Source: Physcomitrium patens
Lineage: Eukaryota; Streptophyta; Bryopsida; Funariales; Funariaceae
DNA length: 64,000 nucleotides
Direction of reading: 5' to 3'
NCBI RefSeq assembly: GCF_000002425.4
Contig: NC_037267.1
Coordinates: forward strand, 11,791,533-11,855,532
This document shows positions 47,337 to 59,637 of this stretch, piece by piece (the stretch's first letter is position 1; each line of letters opens with the position of its first letter). Under the pieces are notes generated by a model. That model was not told where the DNA came from. It made no database searches and saw only the letters and a program-made list of their open reading frames with translations. The position numbers and the translations under genes are program-made.

Positions 47337-49297
47337 GAGAATTATCTATTGTTGATCGAAAGGAGCATTTGACAAACCTTATTCTTTTTCTAGTCGATAA
47401 GTGATCTTGAATTCAAATCTTAACAAAGACATACTCCAATGGATTTGGTAATGATTCAAAATACATGCTGATATAAAATATTCAAGATTCTTATGATCCG
47501 TATATACGATGACTGGTTTATAAGCACTTTTTTGATAATAGCACCATTCTTGAAATGAATCCACCATTACAAGAAGTTCTTTGTCGTGGATCTTGTAATT
47601 GATCTTGGTTGCTAAAATTTTTTTAGAATTAAAAGCTATTGAATGAATTTTATCATTTATTTTTATTTGTGACAATACGGTACCTAGAACAAAGTCTGAT
47701 GTATTTGTTTCCATAAAAAATGGCTTTGAAAAATCAATGCAATACAAGATTGGTACAAAAATAAAGGTTGTCTTTAAAGCTTCAAATGCTACTTCGGCTT
47801 CTTGATTCCATTGAAGTTTGTCTTTACAAGTCAAATGTGTAAGTGGAGCTGCAACTTGAGAGAAGTCTTTGATGAAGATCCGATAGTAGTTGGCAAATTC
47901 CAAAAAGAATTGGACATCTCTTTCCATTTTTGAGATGTTCCAATCTATAATAGTTTGAATTTTCTTAGGATCTATCATAAGTCCATCATTTTAAATGATG
48001 TATCCTAAGAAGTCAACTTAAGTAGTATAAAATACACATTTTTTTATCTTGGCATAGAGTCTCGCATCTCTTAGTTTTTGTAACACACGATGAACATGAA
48101 ATTCATGTTCTTCTAAGTTCTTAGAATAGATTAAGATATCATCTAAATAACAGATAACAAAATCATCTAAAAACTCCCAAAAGACATCATTCATTAGATG
48201 TTAGAATGTTGCTGGTGCATTTGTAAGTCCAAAAGATATGATGTTGTATTCAAAATATTCATACCTTGTTCGAAACACAGTCTTCCATTCATCTCCTTCT
48301 TTGATGCATACTAGATTGTATGCTCCTCGTAGATCTATTTTTGTATAGATCTTAGCTTAATTCAACTAATCAAGGAGTCCAAATATCAAAGGTAGTAAGT
48401 ACCTATTCTTAATGGTGATTTTGTTGAGTCCTCCATAATCGACACATATTCGCAATGATCGATCTTTTTTCTTTACAAATAAAATTGGAGCTCCTACTAG
48501 AGATTTGGAATAGTGTATGAAGTTCTTGGCCAAATTTTCTTCAATATACTCCTTAAATTCAACCAACTCATTTTGTGATAAATTGTAGATTGGTCCAAAT
48601 GGTAGTTGTACTCCTTCTTGAAGGTCAATTGAGCAGTCATAGGAATGATGTTTTGGAAGAGTATCTGCATATTTTTTCTCAAATATATCTTAAAAATATT
48701 GATATTGGCTTGAAATGCTACTTGAAGTCTTTTTACCAGTAGAAACACTTATGGCATAAATGATACAAGGTGATCCTTCTTTTGTAGCATGCAAGAAAGC
48801 TCTTGTACCTACAAATATAGGTTTAATTGTATTAGACTTATGACTTTCTACTTGATTAATTACACTCCTAATTATACTTTTAGGAAATTTAAGACTACAA
48901 GAAGTATAATCTATTTTAGGATTATATTTTTCTATCCATGATAAATATAAAATTATTAGATTAAATGGAGATGTAATAGTATTAAATATTATAAAGCTAC
49001 TATGATCATTAGTTGCTACTTCTATAGGAAGGATTTCATGAGTAACATCTCTTAAAGACAACGAATAACTATCTATGACTTCTACATGAATAGGTTTAGT
49101 TTTCTTTATTAAAAATATGCTATATCTTTTAGCAAATTTTTCATCTAAGAAATATGCTGAGGCTCTTGAATCTAGTAAGGCAGAGGCTTTGTATTATTTA
49201 ATTCCTAGAATAACATTTATCGTAAAACACGGAGAGGATTCCGAGGAGAAAATAGGACCTTCACTTAGTGTTGTATAAGGTTCTAGCCGCACGGTCC
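47337..49297 (-). pseudogene. Element D protease, RT and RNase H
   Basis: Protease relic with 'THEILPIEVATNDHSSF' (about 48990-49045). RT '[20 protein letters not shown]' (48420-48490) and 'YLDD' relic (about 48150). RNase H is open for 199 codons at 47379-47978, with 'FFMETNTSDFVLGTVLSQ' (family METDASDFALG; the catalytic Asp is now Asn, a G>A change) and 'YTDHKNLEYF'. This shows what the deletion in B removed. Confidence 0.88.
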
Positions 49298-50305
49298 CTA
49301 TTGTAGCTGGACAAATTTATTTTTTGACATGCTATCTTTTTTGATCGTCATACTTTTCATTTTATGGTTGAGTTGTTTATTTGGAAAATGTTGAGCATTG
49401 TGCTTAGATTTTCCATAATATAAGCACAATCCTTCTTGACAATGGTGAGTCTTTTCTTGCTCAGTAAGAAGTTTGAAACATACCGTATCAATGTACATAT
49501 CTTCTACTTCCGAATGTATGTGTTGAAAAGATGTTGGTATTGCCATTGAATTATAATAATGTTGAGGTCCACTTGTATAGTTCTCAGATTGAAATTCAAA
49601 AAGATGATTGTCGCACTTCACAACAAAGTCAATTGCTTGACTCAATGTTTGAGGATCAGATAAGTTGATCATTAATTTTTTTACCTCATATTATAATCTA
49701 TAGAAAAATTGGCTAATAAGTGCAACATCATCCCCCTTGATATCAATTGCAAGTTATCAAAACTGTGAAGCATACAATGTTACTGATTAATTGCCTTATC
49801 ACAAAATATAGATCTTGTTATTTGCAACACGAATTGCATCATGTTCTCTATACATGGATCAAAACTCTACCAAAAAAGCCTCCAGAATATCTAATATTGG
49901 ATCTCATCATTCAAAAAAAGATGAAAACCATGATAATACTAAACCTAAAAGAAGCATATCAATGAATCTAACTTATAATCATGGAGTTGGATAGCTTTGG
50001 AGTTGAAGTTCAATCACAAGTTGTACTTGATTGATAAATCCTCTAAACTTTGATTTGGTACCATCAAACTTCTTAGGTAGGACAATTCTAAATTTTCTAA
50101 AACTTAAAGGACGTTCTACTATAAGAGAAGGGATATAATTTGATGTAGATGTTGAAGCAGCTCTAATCATTTCTATATTTTTACTTCTTGTCAATCTTAT
50201 TACTCTTTGTCATGGTAAATTGAATTGATGCATCACAAGCATTAACTTCTTCAATTGCTCTTGCATTTGTACCTTTGCATTCTTCATTTCAACAAGTTCT
50301 TCCAT
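49298..50305 (-). pseudogene. Element D gag
   Basis: 1008 nt from ATG (50305) to TAG (49298), the same length as in H, with several stops. C-terminal part open at 49298-49672 including 'CLYYGKSKHNAQHF', a zinc knuckle in which two Cys ligands have mutated (C>Y, C>F), so it is non-functional. Confidence 0.88.
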
Positions 50306-50516
50306 GATAAGACTTATAAAAAAAAGATATCTAATATCGCTTAAAACAAATAGAAGAGAGGACTTGAGAACAATGAAAATACTAGAGACAATATCAATTG
50401 AGAAGAGGGTAATCTGTAACTTCTAATACGCTTATGTCTTATTAAGAGAAAGAAATAATCCACTCTTAATCAAGATTAGACAAAGCTCTGATATTGTTAG
50501 TATACTCTTGTCAATC

Positions 50517-51074
50517 TGTCAAGGATAAGAACTTGATAGAGACAAATAAACAAGTGAGACTTCTCTCAAAAAAAGATGACAAAATAGAAATAACTCAATA
50601 TGTATATTAAGAAAGAAATTGGAATGGCTATTGCTAAAAGACAAGAAAACTAAAGATCCTTGAAATTAAACTAGAAGCAAGAAATAAGTTGACAAGAGTG
50701 AAGAAGGCTTCACTCTTGTCTTTATATATACTATCTAACTAGAGGATACATAACAATGTTCTATAGGACCTCCAATATGTATTGACTTTGTAGGACACAT
50801 GCCTTGACTTATAAGGCAAGTTTTTCTATAGGTGGGCTACCTAATTAACTTGGTCTTCAAGCTAACAACATATGTGATACACGGCCAACTTGTTGACCAC
50901 GTTTCTAATCCAAAAAGTCAACTAAAGATATCTATAAAGTCAAAGCAACGTCTATGAAGCTTCAAGAAAGCTTCCATAATAAATATTATAGAATTAACTT
51001 ATTTTTACCTACTTTTACTTACTTCTATCTATTTATACATGTAATTACTGGCTTATATGTGTATATCCATGACA
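50517..51074 (-). repeat. Element D 5' LTR
   Basis: 558 bp, TGTCAAGGAT...CCATGACA. It holds TATATATA and the palindrome GACAAGAGTGAAG-AAGG-CTTCACTCTTGTC (about 50690-50719). The self-primer site TTGACAAGAGT follows in element orientation (about 50504-50514). Target duplication ACTTC at 51075-51079. Confidence 0.92.
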
Positions 51075-51310
51075 ACTTCTCAAATAGGGAAACTCTTGGT
51101 TCTTTAGTATCAAAAGTATGTTTTGTTATATGAAAAGAGATATGATTTAATACAGATGTTGAAGCAACTCTAATCATATCTATGTCTTCACTTCCTGCCA
51201 TTCTTATTGCTCCTTGTAGTGGTAAATTGAATTAATACATTGTAAATATTAATTCTCTCAATTACTCTTATATTTATGCCATTGCACTCTTCATTTCAAG
51301 AAGCTCTATC
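51075..51310 (-). pseudogene. Element F gag, N-terminal part
   Basis: Continues element F across D: the 'GSEDIDM' relic (about 51180), the 'MHQLN' relic and the initiation region near 51310 ('AAGCTCTATCTTAAT' on plus). Together with 37839 and leftward it forms one gag. Confidence 0.85.
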
Positions 51311-51521
51311 TTAATAATACTAAGAAAAAAAAAAAAAAAAATTGCTCAGATTCTCTAAAAGAGTGGATTGGACATCAAAGAAGATTTTAAGAATAATATT
51401 AGTTTAAAAGAGAATAATTTACAACTTCTAATATGTTTATGTCTTATGAAGAAAAAAAAATAATCCACTCTTAATTAAAAAAAGACAAGGCTTTGATATT
51501 ATAAGTGTACTCTTATCAATC

Positions 51522-52051
51522 TATCAGAGATAAGAACTTGATAAATATAAATAAAAAAAGTATAATAAAATAAAAATAAAAAAATATGTATATTAAAAAA
51601 AAATTGGAATGGCTATTGTCAAAAGACAAGGAAATTAGAGACTCTTCAATCTAGACTAGAAGCAAGAAAGGAATTGATAAGAATAAAGAAGGCTTCATTC
51701 TTGCCTCTATATATACTATCTAATTAACAGCTATATGGTGATATTCTATACGACCTTCAATATGTGTTGACTTTACAAGACACATGCCTTAGCTTATAAG
51801 GCAAGTTTTTTATCTGTGTGCCACATACTTAGCTTGTTCTTTAAGCTATCAATATGTATGGCACATGACTAATTTTTTGACTATATTTTAAAACCTAAAA
51901 AGTCAATTATAGATACTTATAAAGTCAAAGTAGTATCTATAAAGCTTTTAAGAAGTTTTTATAGAAATTATTATGGAATTAACCTAATTTTATCTATTTT
52001 TATCTAATCATATAAGTAATTATTGATTTATATGTATATATCTGTGGTACA
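51522..52051 (-). repeat. Element F 5' LTR
   Basis: 530 bp, TATCAGAGATAAG...TGTGGTACA, a decayed version of the D LTR, preceded on its left by the primer site (TTGATAAGAGT in element orientation). TATATATA and the palindrome are still visible (about 51678-51722), the latter with changes in both arms. Confidence 0.85.
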
Positions 52052-54538
52052 AATCTTCATAGAAATCTGTACTTCATTACTAAAAACCATTCTTCTAATA
52101 ACAAATGAAATTCCATAGCTCTTTTCTTCTTTCATATACCATCATGTCCTCTTCAAAGGTATACCTAGCTTTGGACAATATGTCTGCCATCAAATTTTTT
52201 TTACCAGTAATATATACTAAAATAAGATTCAGTGTTTTTATATATGCTATCTATCTTAATATGGTAATATCTGAAATAGTACAGTTAATTATCATCTCAA
52301 ATAATGACAAATAATTTGTTTTCAAAACCATACTTACTCCAATCAAATAATTCTTCTCAACCTTTAGAGCAATGAATATTCTCCAAAACTCTCTTCTAAC
52401 TTATAAATAAGTCCTTTGCCTCTTTATAAGAATCCTAATTTTAAACGTTATAGTAAATCTTTTGTGTTCTTCATTATCTTGTCCAATAGTCCATCCAATT
52501 GTTATAGGACTTGCATCACCTGTTACAACCACTGGTCTTTCACATTGATAGTCTACTTAACTAAGCACAAGTGATAAATTTAATATCTTTTTAAGATATT
52601 CAAGAGCTATTTTTTGTTCTTCTTTTCAAACAAATTTCTTATCCTTCTTTAATAACTTATATAGTGGCTTTGAGATATAGATAAAGTAAGGCACCTAAAT
52701 ATAATAGAATATACATGCTTCTAAAAACCTTCTAATTTTTGTAATACTTTTATAAGTCTTTTTTTAGATATAGCATCAACTTTATCAAGATTTGATTTTC
52801 TACCATATTTGCCACACAAGTGTCTCACCACTAAAATCTCATCAACTCCGAAGCTTGATTTTTTCTAAGATAATATAAGATTAATAAACTCCAATCTCTC
52901 TAATATCCTACTTGCATCTTTAATATACCTCTTGACAAATTTTTTGCAACCTTCAATTTTTATGGTTTTATTTTTATATTTTTTTATTTTCTTTTATAGA
53001 TATGTTATTCAAAAATAGAATGGTTTTTTTAGATACAAATTCTTTTAATATTTGGTTAATAGTATTTTGCATATAAGCCACTTAGTTGGTTGCATGTTGA
53101 AGTAAGGTATATATCCTCATTAAATCCAAAGAAGTCTTCATTATAGTTAAATCCCTACTCTCTTTAGCTAATTGAAATTGGTCATATCCATAATAAAAGT
53201 TTTTAATAGAATAAATGGCATGACTTGTAAATCACTTAGCTACTTCATTTACTTTAAGACCTCACCTTATGTTTCAAATAGTCATTTTATTTGTTGGTTT
53301 TATATCCTAAATGAACTTTAATGCTTCTAATTACTTAAGTATTATGAACCATGTATTAAAATAGGAAACAATTGAAGGTTCCAAAATATCCATCTTTATT
53401 TTCTCTTTTAATAATTCTATCAATTTTGGAAGCAAAGCTCTAAGAACAAGTATAGGCTTTAAATTCCATGGAATATGTGGCATTGTAAAGATTATCATAG
53501 ATATTAGAATATTAAGGTTCATATATCTAATCTCATTAGGAGTTAAGACAAATGCCTTACCATGTTCAATAAGTATTTTATGAAATATATTTTCTTCTAT
53601 TGATGTCAAGAAATCACCCCCTCCAATCTTCAACTTAAATAATGTTGCTTGAATAAATTGATGTCCAATTCTACACTTCTCTCTTAAACTTATCTTCTCA
53701 ACTGCCTGCTCAATATGTTCTATAGTATCAATTAGTAATTAAATAGCTATAGATTCTATTTTTCTTACATTAGTTTTATATTTAATTTGAACTCTAGCCT
53801 TATATTTCAATCCATAACTTATAACAAATCTATCATTTTCTACCATCTCTTTTAACTCCACATAAGTTCTTTAAGTGTATTTGTACTATAGCATCTCTAC
53901 CTATGCTTGTAGCTAAATTTTTCAATTTTTTTATCAAATCATCTTTTAAACCTACTTCTTTTATTATTCTACCTATAGCTTCATCATTTGAAACTAAATC
54001 CTTCCTTTTTAGGTTCTTTTATTATTTTTATCTTCCTCCAATTTATAAAATCTAAATCTTTAATCCTTTAAATACTCACAAATTTATTATTAGTTAAGTT
54101 TAAAAATCCAAAATTCATGGTATCTCTATTGAGATTTGTAAATGATTCATTTACATCCATATGTCTCTATCCTAAAAGAATATTCTCTAAAAATCCATAA
54201 AGTTATTTTTTGGCTTCAAAGGCATCATTTTTAATAGTTCTTTGTATCTCTCATGATTAGATTTCATAGGAATAAATTACACAGCTTTTCTTCCATGCTA
54301 ACTATAAATCTTGGCATAATATGAATCATCATCCAAGATTCTAGTTTCTATTTTAGTAGCTATAATATAAGATTGATTAAGTATTATTAGGTATATAATA
54401 GAGTTTTACATAAATAAAATTTGTTCCACTTCTACATCTCTAATTTTTGTCTTTATAGTTGTATAAGCTCTATATAAATTACCTTGTTGGTTGTTTGCAA
54501 TTCTAATTATCCAACCATGGTTGTTATCAATTAGCCAC
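52052..54538 (-). pseudogene. W: decayed Ty3/gypsy pol of a distinct lineage
   Basis: Minus-strand order: an unassigned part (54000-54500), a protease-like region (about 53650-53900) and the RT N-terminus in the ORF 53331-53633, with 'HIPWNLKPI' then 'LLKEKIKMDILEPS' (RT entry motif 'MGIIEPS..P.....'). After an RT relic comes an RNase H start 'VVTGDASPITIGW' (about 52505-52545), the catalytic Asp retained. Different from both Chr and Ath in these motifs. Stops throughout; LTRs not identified. Ends are set by neighbouring elements. Confidence 0.65.
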
Positions 54539-55307
54539 TGTGATTGTCGTTCTATTTATTCCAGAAGAAACCTCTCAAAATAAACCTATATAGGGGAATT
54601 CGAACACAGGGAAAGACCATATATATGAGCTCCAATTGTTAGAGTCACACAATTAACTGCTACTGCTGAATGCTTACAATTCCGAAGAACACTTAACTTT
54701 TCTTCCTACTGTCCACTCTTTCATATCAATATGATAACAACCACAATATCAATTTCAGTATCCTATGTAATTCATGAACACATAAGCATAATCCAAATCC
54801 TAGAATGAACAACTTTCAATCCACAAAATCTGATTGAGACAATTCCTTCAATTACAATTCCTCTCCACTGAACTCACAATCTTGTGATAAATAGTGACTA
54901 GAAACTTCTATACATCATCAATCTTTTACAACAATTAATAAACAATGATCCATAAATAACTTTGTAAATCAAACATTGATTCATTAAATCGATTCTCTTT
55001 ACTAGAATCAACACTAATACAAAAGAAACAAGAAAATTAAAAAGAAGAGATAGCACCAAGCTTATCCCGGCTTAGTGCTATTGCACTCTAGTACCCCGGC
55101 TCATAACTATCACAGTCTGGCATTTTCTTCCTCTCTCCCATCCTCCTTATACTACCCTCAGATACCAACTCCTATACTATGGATGATAACTACTTTTCCT
55201 GACTATTCATCTATTCTACTTGTTGAATCACCTTCTCAGCAATTATCTATCTCTATTTATACTATACACTAGATATTTATATTCTAAAAATAACTACTTA
55301 TTCTACA
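54539..55307 (-). repeat. Element G 3' LTR
   Basis: 769 bp, TGTGATTGTCG...TTCTACA. Matches the solo LTR at 18707-19457 in the inverse orientation, including the 'AAGCTTATCCCGGCTTA' block. GCCAC (54534-54538) would be the left target duplication. Confidence 0.88.
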
Positions 55308-55330
55308 TAGCCCTACTCCTAACTGTGTAG
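55308..55330 (-). other. Polypurine tract of element G
   Basis: Minus strand CACAGTTAGGAGTAGGGCTA directly before the LTR start TGTAGAATAAG; same tract as next to 39853. Confidence 0.75.
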
Positions 55331-55363
55331 TATTCCCGTAAATATAATATTGATAAATAAAAA

Positions 55364-55365
<2 letters not shown>

Positions 55366-55393
<28 letters not shown>
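55366..55393 (-). repeat. Poly(A) tract at the stop of the post-pol ORF
   Basis: Minus strand: the stop codon TAA (55391-55393) is the start of a run of about 27 A. Could be slippage, part of a purine tract, or the trace of a captured mRNA. Confidence 0.75.
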
Positions 55394-55394
<1 letters not shown>

Positions 55395-56955
55395 CTGGAC
55401 TGTTCAATCACTTCAATTTTTGGTGCTGGCTCCATTTGGTCTTGTTCCAACACTATATCTTCTTCTTCCAACTCATCTTGAATCTCTACCCTTAATTGAG
55501 CTGTTAAATCTTCATTATATGCTGCCAATTTTTAAACCTGAGCTTTCAATTGGAGTATTCTGGCATCTTTAGCTTTCAGTTGTTGCTGCTGCTGTTGCAA
55601 TTTCTCTTCCAATTTTCCAATTCTTAATCCCGTTGAGGCAGATGTCTATGACTGACCAATATTGACCAAATCACTCTCCAATTTCATTATTGTTTCCTTC
55701 AAAATAACAATTTTTCCCTGTAGCTCATCCGTTTTGTTTCAATATTGGTCATCCAATTGTTTCTTTTCAAGCTCCAATGCCTCCTTCTTCTCTTGTTCCA
55801 TCTTCAGCTGAGCGTTCATCTTCTCCTGTTCCAATCTATACGATTTGTGAATTTGTAGTAATTCTTGCCTTTGATTTTTCAGGATATGCTGAATCCTCTA
55901 TTTCTCCTTTGATCAGTTTTCCACTCTCTCATCCAATTCACGCTTCACTCATATCTTGGATTTCAATTCTACCTTGATGACTTCTTTTTGTTCCCTGATT
56001 TTACAATTTTACTCCAATATTATTTTCTTTCTCGCTTCCACTTACCTTTTTAAGCTACCTTTATCTTCGAGCTTACTCACCGTAAGTTGTAGCTAGAAAA
56101 TTTGATCCAATATAACTTTTTTAAGATTCTACCCTTCCGTTACACCCCGTTGAAATCCTAATTGTTTGCTTTTCCTTGGAACTGGTATTGGTGTCGTCAT
56201 CTCTATTGTCAACCAAATTGGAATCGAAATCCAACTCGCTTTGGTATAGATATTCATCTTGCTTCCTGTTCTGCAATTCTGCTAGATTCTCCCATTTCAT
56301 ACACCATTACCTCTGGGCTAATAGTTCTCGTTTGTAAACTTGGAACTAGTGGTTGAGATTCCTGTTTCAATATATACTCAACCATTGAATTTACATAATT
56401 GGAACTTAATAGTGAAGCAAACTTCCCCGTCTTTTGCTTAGCTCCTATTTTTGCATGTATCCTTGTGGCCACATAAGCTGCCCAATTGAATACTATACCT
56501 TCCAGTGTTCCTATCGCGAAAAATAGTAATCACTTCGCCATGTAGGTGGTATGCCGATTCAATGCTAACCACTTCTGAACGAACCACATCCATTCCATAA
56601 GTTCGAGCGTAAGTGCCTCCTATACCTTCCATTCTTGATTTTGCTCGAGAGACGACATTCCTCCTTTGAAGTAGTTTCTTGGCCTGAAGTCATTTGACGC
56701 ATCTCCTCCTACCTCAAGCTCTCCGGTTGGTAAATGCAAGACCTTGTTTAAGATATTCTCATCTATTCCAATCAGGACTCCTCTTATCACACTCAAACCA
56801 TCCTCCGGATCATAATTTTCTACATATTCTGCCACTCGTTCTACATCAATTAGTGGTAGTTTATCCGATCCTCGCAAAAACGTAAATAACTGTACATTTC
56901 TAAAATCTTTTTACCTTTTCAATGACCAACACATATCTAATTTCATCGGTTCCAT
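55391..56955 (-). pseudogene. Element G post-pol ORF (about 520 codons), broken
   Basis: Starts ATG-GAA-CCG-ATG at 56955 and stays in one frame to about 56200 except for nonsense codons (near 56913, 56621, 56540); a frameshift lies further on. N-terminal half: 'RGSDKLPLIDVERVAEYVE', then a leucine- and tryptophan-rich helical part with 'TTYMAK', 'GIVFNWAAYV' and 'SLLSSNYVNSMVEYILKQ'. This layout is like plant-transposon / plant-mobile-domain proteins carried by some retroelements. C-terminal half: a long charged coiled coil with a 'KLQQQQQQLKAK' stretch (about 55575-55615), ending in an acidic tail. Function unknown; the env-like position in Athila elements is comparable. Confidence 0.6.
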
Positions 56956-57369
56956 GTTGGTGATAACTATAAGAGACTGCGATCCTAGATCGCACTTAGA
57001 TCCCACATTGCGGCGACTTTTCAATCATTTTGGTACTCTCTTCGCTCTTTCTATCGACATTGTGAAAATCAAACTCTCAATACTTCCTCGCGCTAATACT
57101 ATTGCTGATTATTATTGTAAAGCTTACAATTCAAAGCACAATGTCTAAAATTTGCAACAATGAAACCTTCTATTAGTGCCCCGCCCCTAACTGCTTACTC
57201 GGGGTTCGAATCAAGAACGTCTAATCTAGTATACCTTAATCTCATGTCTAATCAAGAATGTCTAATTTCTTGACTAACCATCAATCGTTTTCTAGCTATC
57301 ACAATCTTTCCAATCTTGTCGGGTAATCATTATTACGGAGACTCCCTCCTGCCATTGAGTAAACCTGTC
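56956..57369. other. Spacer between pol and post-pol ORF of G
   Basis: No open frame on the minus strand. Contains GC-rich patches ('GCCCCGCCCCTAACTGC', about 57178) and stops in all frames. Possibly the leader of a sub-genomic or spliced mRNA for the downstream ORF, but I see no proof. Confidence 0.4.
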
Positions 57370-58605
57370 CCAGATTTACATATAATACAAACATAACCAG
57401 TTTCCATTAACGTGTATTGTGAAGTGGGTTTCCAAAAAATCTTCCAATTGAATGGAACCATTAGAGAAACCTTCTACCACCCGATATGGCCCATGCCATC
57501 GTACTTAAAATTTACTGAGAAAGTTGTTAAAGCAGCTATCATAAAGTAGCACCAGATCATTCGACATAAAATATTTTGACCATAACTTACTGTCATAATA
57601 ACTCTTTCTGCAGTACTGTGTAGCTTCCATGATCAAGAGAGCCGTAGTCCTAGCTTCATCCAATTTCTCTAATTGGACTACCCTATATTGAAGAGATTCT
57701 CTGTATCCCATACGTTCATCCAATGTAATTCATAAATTTTGGACCTCCAATTCGATTGGTAGAATTTCTTCCTGACCGTATACCAATTGAAATGGGATAG
57801 AATTTGTAGTTACTTTATATGCAATACGGTACGCCCATAAAGCTCCAAACAATTTAATGTCCCAATCGATTCTCGCTCCTGAAATAGTCTTTGTTAAGAT
57901 CTTACATAGAATACCGTTGGTCTTTTTTGTCTGCCCATTGGCTCGTGGATGATAAGGTGTAGTTTTACGGTGCTTGATCTCATACTTCGCTGTTAATGCT
58001 TCAATTTTTGTATTAATAAAATATGTTCCGCGATCACTAACCAATTCTTTTGGACAGCCAAAACGAGTGATAATATTCTCATATAAAAATGTTGCTATGG
58101 TATTGACATTATCAATTTTCGTTGCCATAGCCTCTGCCCATTTGGTGATATAATCGGTGGCTACTAGAATATAACGTTTCTATCCATTTTGAGAGGTAGG
58201 TGCAATGGGTCCTATAAAGTCAATATCCCATTTTTTAAATGGTGCTTTTACCAAAATTGGTACCAATGGCATTGTAGAAGTTCCAGTAAGATGACCAATT
58301 CGTTGGCAAAGATCACAATGACGAATATATTGGTGTGCATCTGAAAACATTGTAGGCCACCAATATCCAGCCATTAAAGCCTTACGTGTGATGCTATCAC
58401 CTGTAAAATGTCCTCCACAACAATCCAAATGACATCCTTCTAAAATTGTACGAACTTCATTTTGAAAGATGCAATGACATAAAATTCCATCCCGCCCTTA
58501 TTTGTACAAGGCATCTCCAATCATGGTATATGGCACACTTTTTAAAATCAAATGCTTCTTTAATTTTTTATTATAAGAAATTAGAAAAGACTGAAACGTT
58601 AGATA
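57370..58605 (-). pseudogene. Element G integrase, catalytic Glu lost
   Basis: Zinc domain: 'CCGGHFTG' with 'CDLCQR' (58300-58420). DDE core: 'WDIDFIGPI' (58200-58230), 'SDRGTYF' (58030-58050), then 'ANGQTKKTNGIL' (57910-57950), where the family has Glu after GQT: codon AAA instead of GAA, a G>A change. C-terminal GPY-type block 'WHGPYRVVEGF' (57460-57500). Stops near 57505 and 57725. Confidence 0.85.
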
Positions 58606-59637
58606 TTAGATCAATTCACCATATTCGGATGTAATGACATCCACAGTGAATAGTTGTGTGTCCAGAAGAGCATTGTTTATTGGCTCATTATCCAGTATAT
58701 TAGATAAATAGGATAAGTGATCTGCATTGGCATATTTCTTACCGGATCGAACATTAATCATAAAGTTGAATTCTTGGAGGAATAACATCCATCGAGTAAT
58801 TTATCCACTCAATTGAGGTTTATTTATCAAGTACTTAAGCGCATCATGATCAACGTGGAATACAAATGGGTATCCAAGTAGATAGTGGCGGAATTTTTGC
58901 ACAAAGTACATCATTTCGAGGGCTTCTTCCTCGGTAGTATTATAACTTCGTTCTGTAGCAACAAATTATCGGCTTGCATAATATATGGGATGATCTAATC
59001 TTTTTTCATCCTTTTGATTGAGAACGGATTCAATAGCAACATTAGATGCGTCGATATAGATATAAAACGGTTTTGTCCAACAAAGTGTTACAAGAATGGG
59101 AGCAGCTACCAATTTCCATTTCAATTCGTCAAATGTAAAAGTACAGTCTTCAGTCCATATTGGACTAGATCCGTCTGACGGGGGTTACTTTAACAAGTTG
59201 ATTAACGATTGACAGATAACCACAAAGGATTCAATAAAACGTCGCTAGTAGCTGACATGACCAATGAAACCACGCACGTCCAACATCGTATCTAGCTTTG
59301 GTAAACCCAATATACGAGTAACTTTATCAGGGTCCATAGCGATACTTTCAACAGAGACAATGTGTCCCAATAACTTCCCCGATGGTATGCCAAATTGATA
59401 CTTCTCCGAATTTAGAGATATTCCAAACTTATCGCATTGATTCAAACAGTTATCCAGACATGCTAGATGTTCAACCATTGTGCTAAAGGTGCAAAAATTG
59501 TCTATAAACATCTCCATTCATAAACATAGATAACCTTAAAATGCTTGTATCATTACCAGTTGAAAAGTAGCCAGGGCATTACATAACACAAATGACATTA
59601 CTTTATAAGTGAATGTATCCCAATCTGTGGTAAACGT
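58606..59637 (-). pseudogene. Element G RT C-terminus and RNase H
   Basis: RT 'MEMFIDNFCTFST' (59480-59517): the catalytic pair is Asp-Asn (family FLDDF, retained in the copy at 40040), so RT is dead. Then 'GKLLGHIVS', RNase H with 'YIDASNVAIESVLNQ' (59020-59075) and 'VDHDALKYL' (58830), and the end 'GKKYANADHLS'. A few stops. Truncated at 59638 by Z. Confidence 0.85.

Larger units (their letters stand above)
37840..51074 (-). mobile_element. Element D: chromovirus nested in element F gag
   Basis: LTRs of equal length (37840-38397 and 50517-51074, 558 bp each) and a perfect 5-bp target duplication ACTTC (37835-37839 and 51075-51079). Without the Ath element inside it (39294-46265) it would be about 6.26 kb. 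It has gag, protease, RT, RNase H, integrase, chromodomain and the accessory ORF in order, all with stops. The best source for the region B lost. Confidence 0.95.
54539..59637 (-). mobile_element. Element G: Athila/Tat-like element, 5' part missing
   Basis: Has its 3' LTR (54539-55307), polypurine tract, a long post-pol ORF, integrase, RNase H and RT on the minus strand. RT is cut at 59638 by a Z repeat, and the gag side and 5' LTR lie beyond the window or are lost. GC content is clearly higher than in the older elements, so G is relatively young. Confidence 0.88.

Noticed and set aside
56438..56632. 64-codon ORF as a separate gene
   Set aside because: The frame of the post-pol ORF continues through here with only nonsense codons, and the protein-like reading is in that frame, so this ORF is a shadow.
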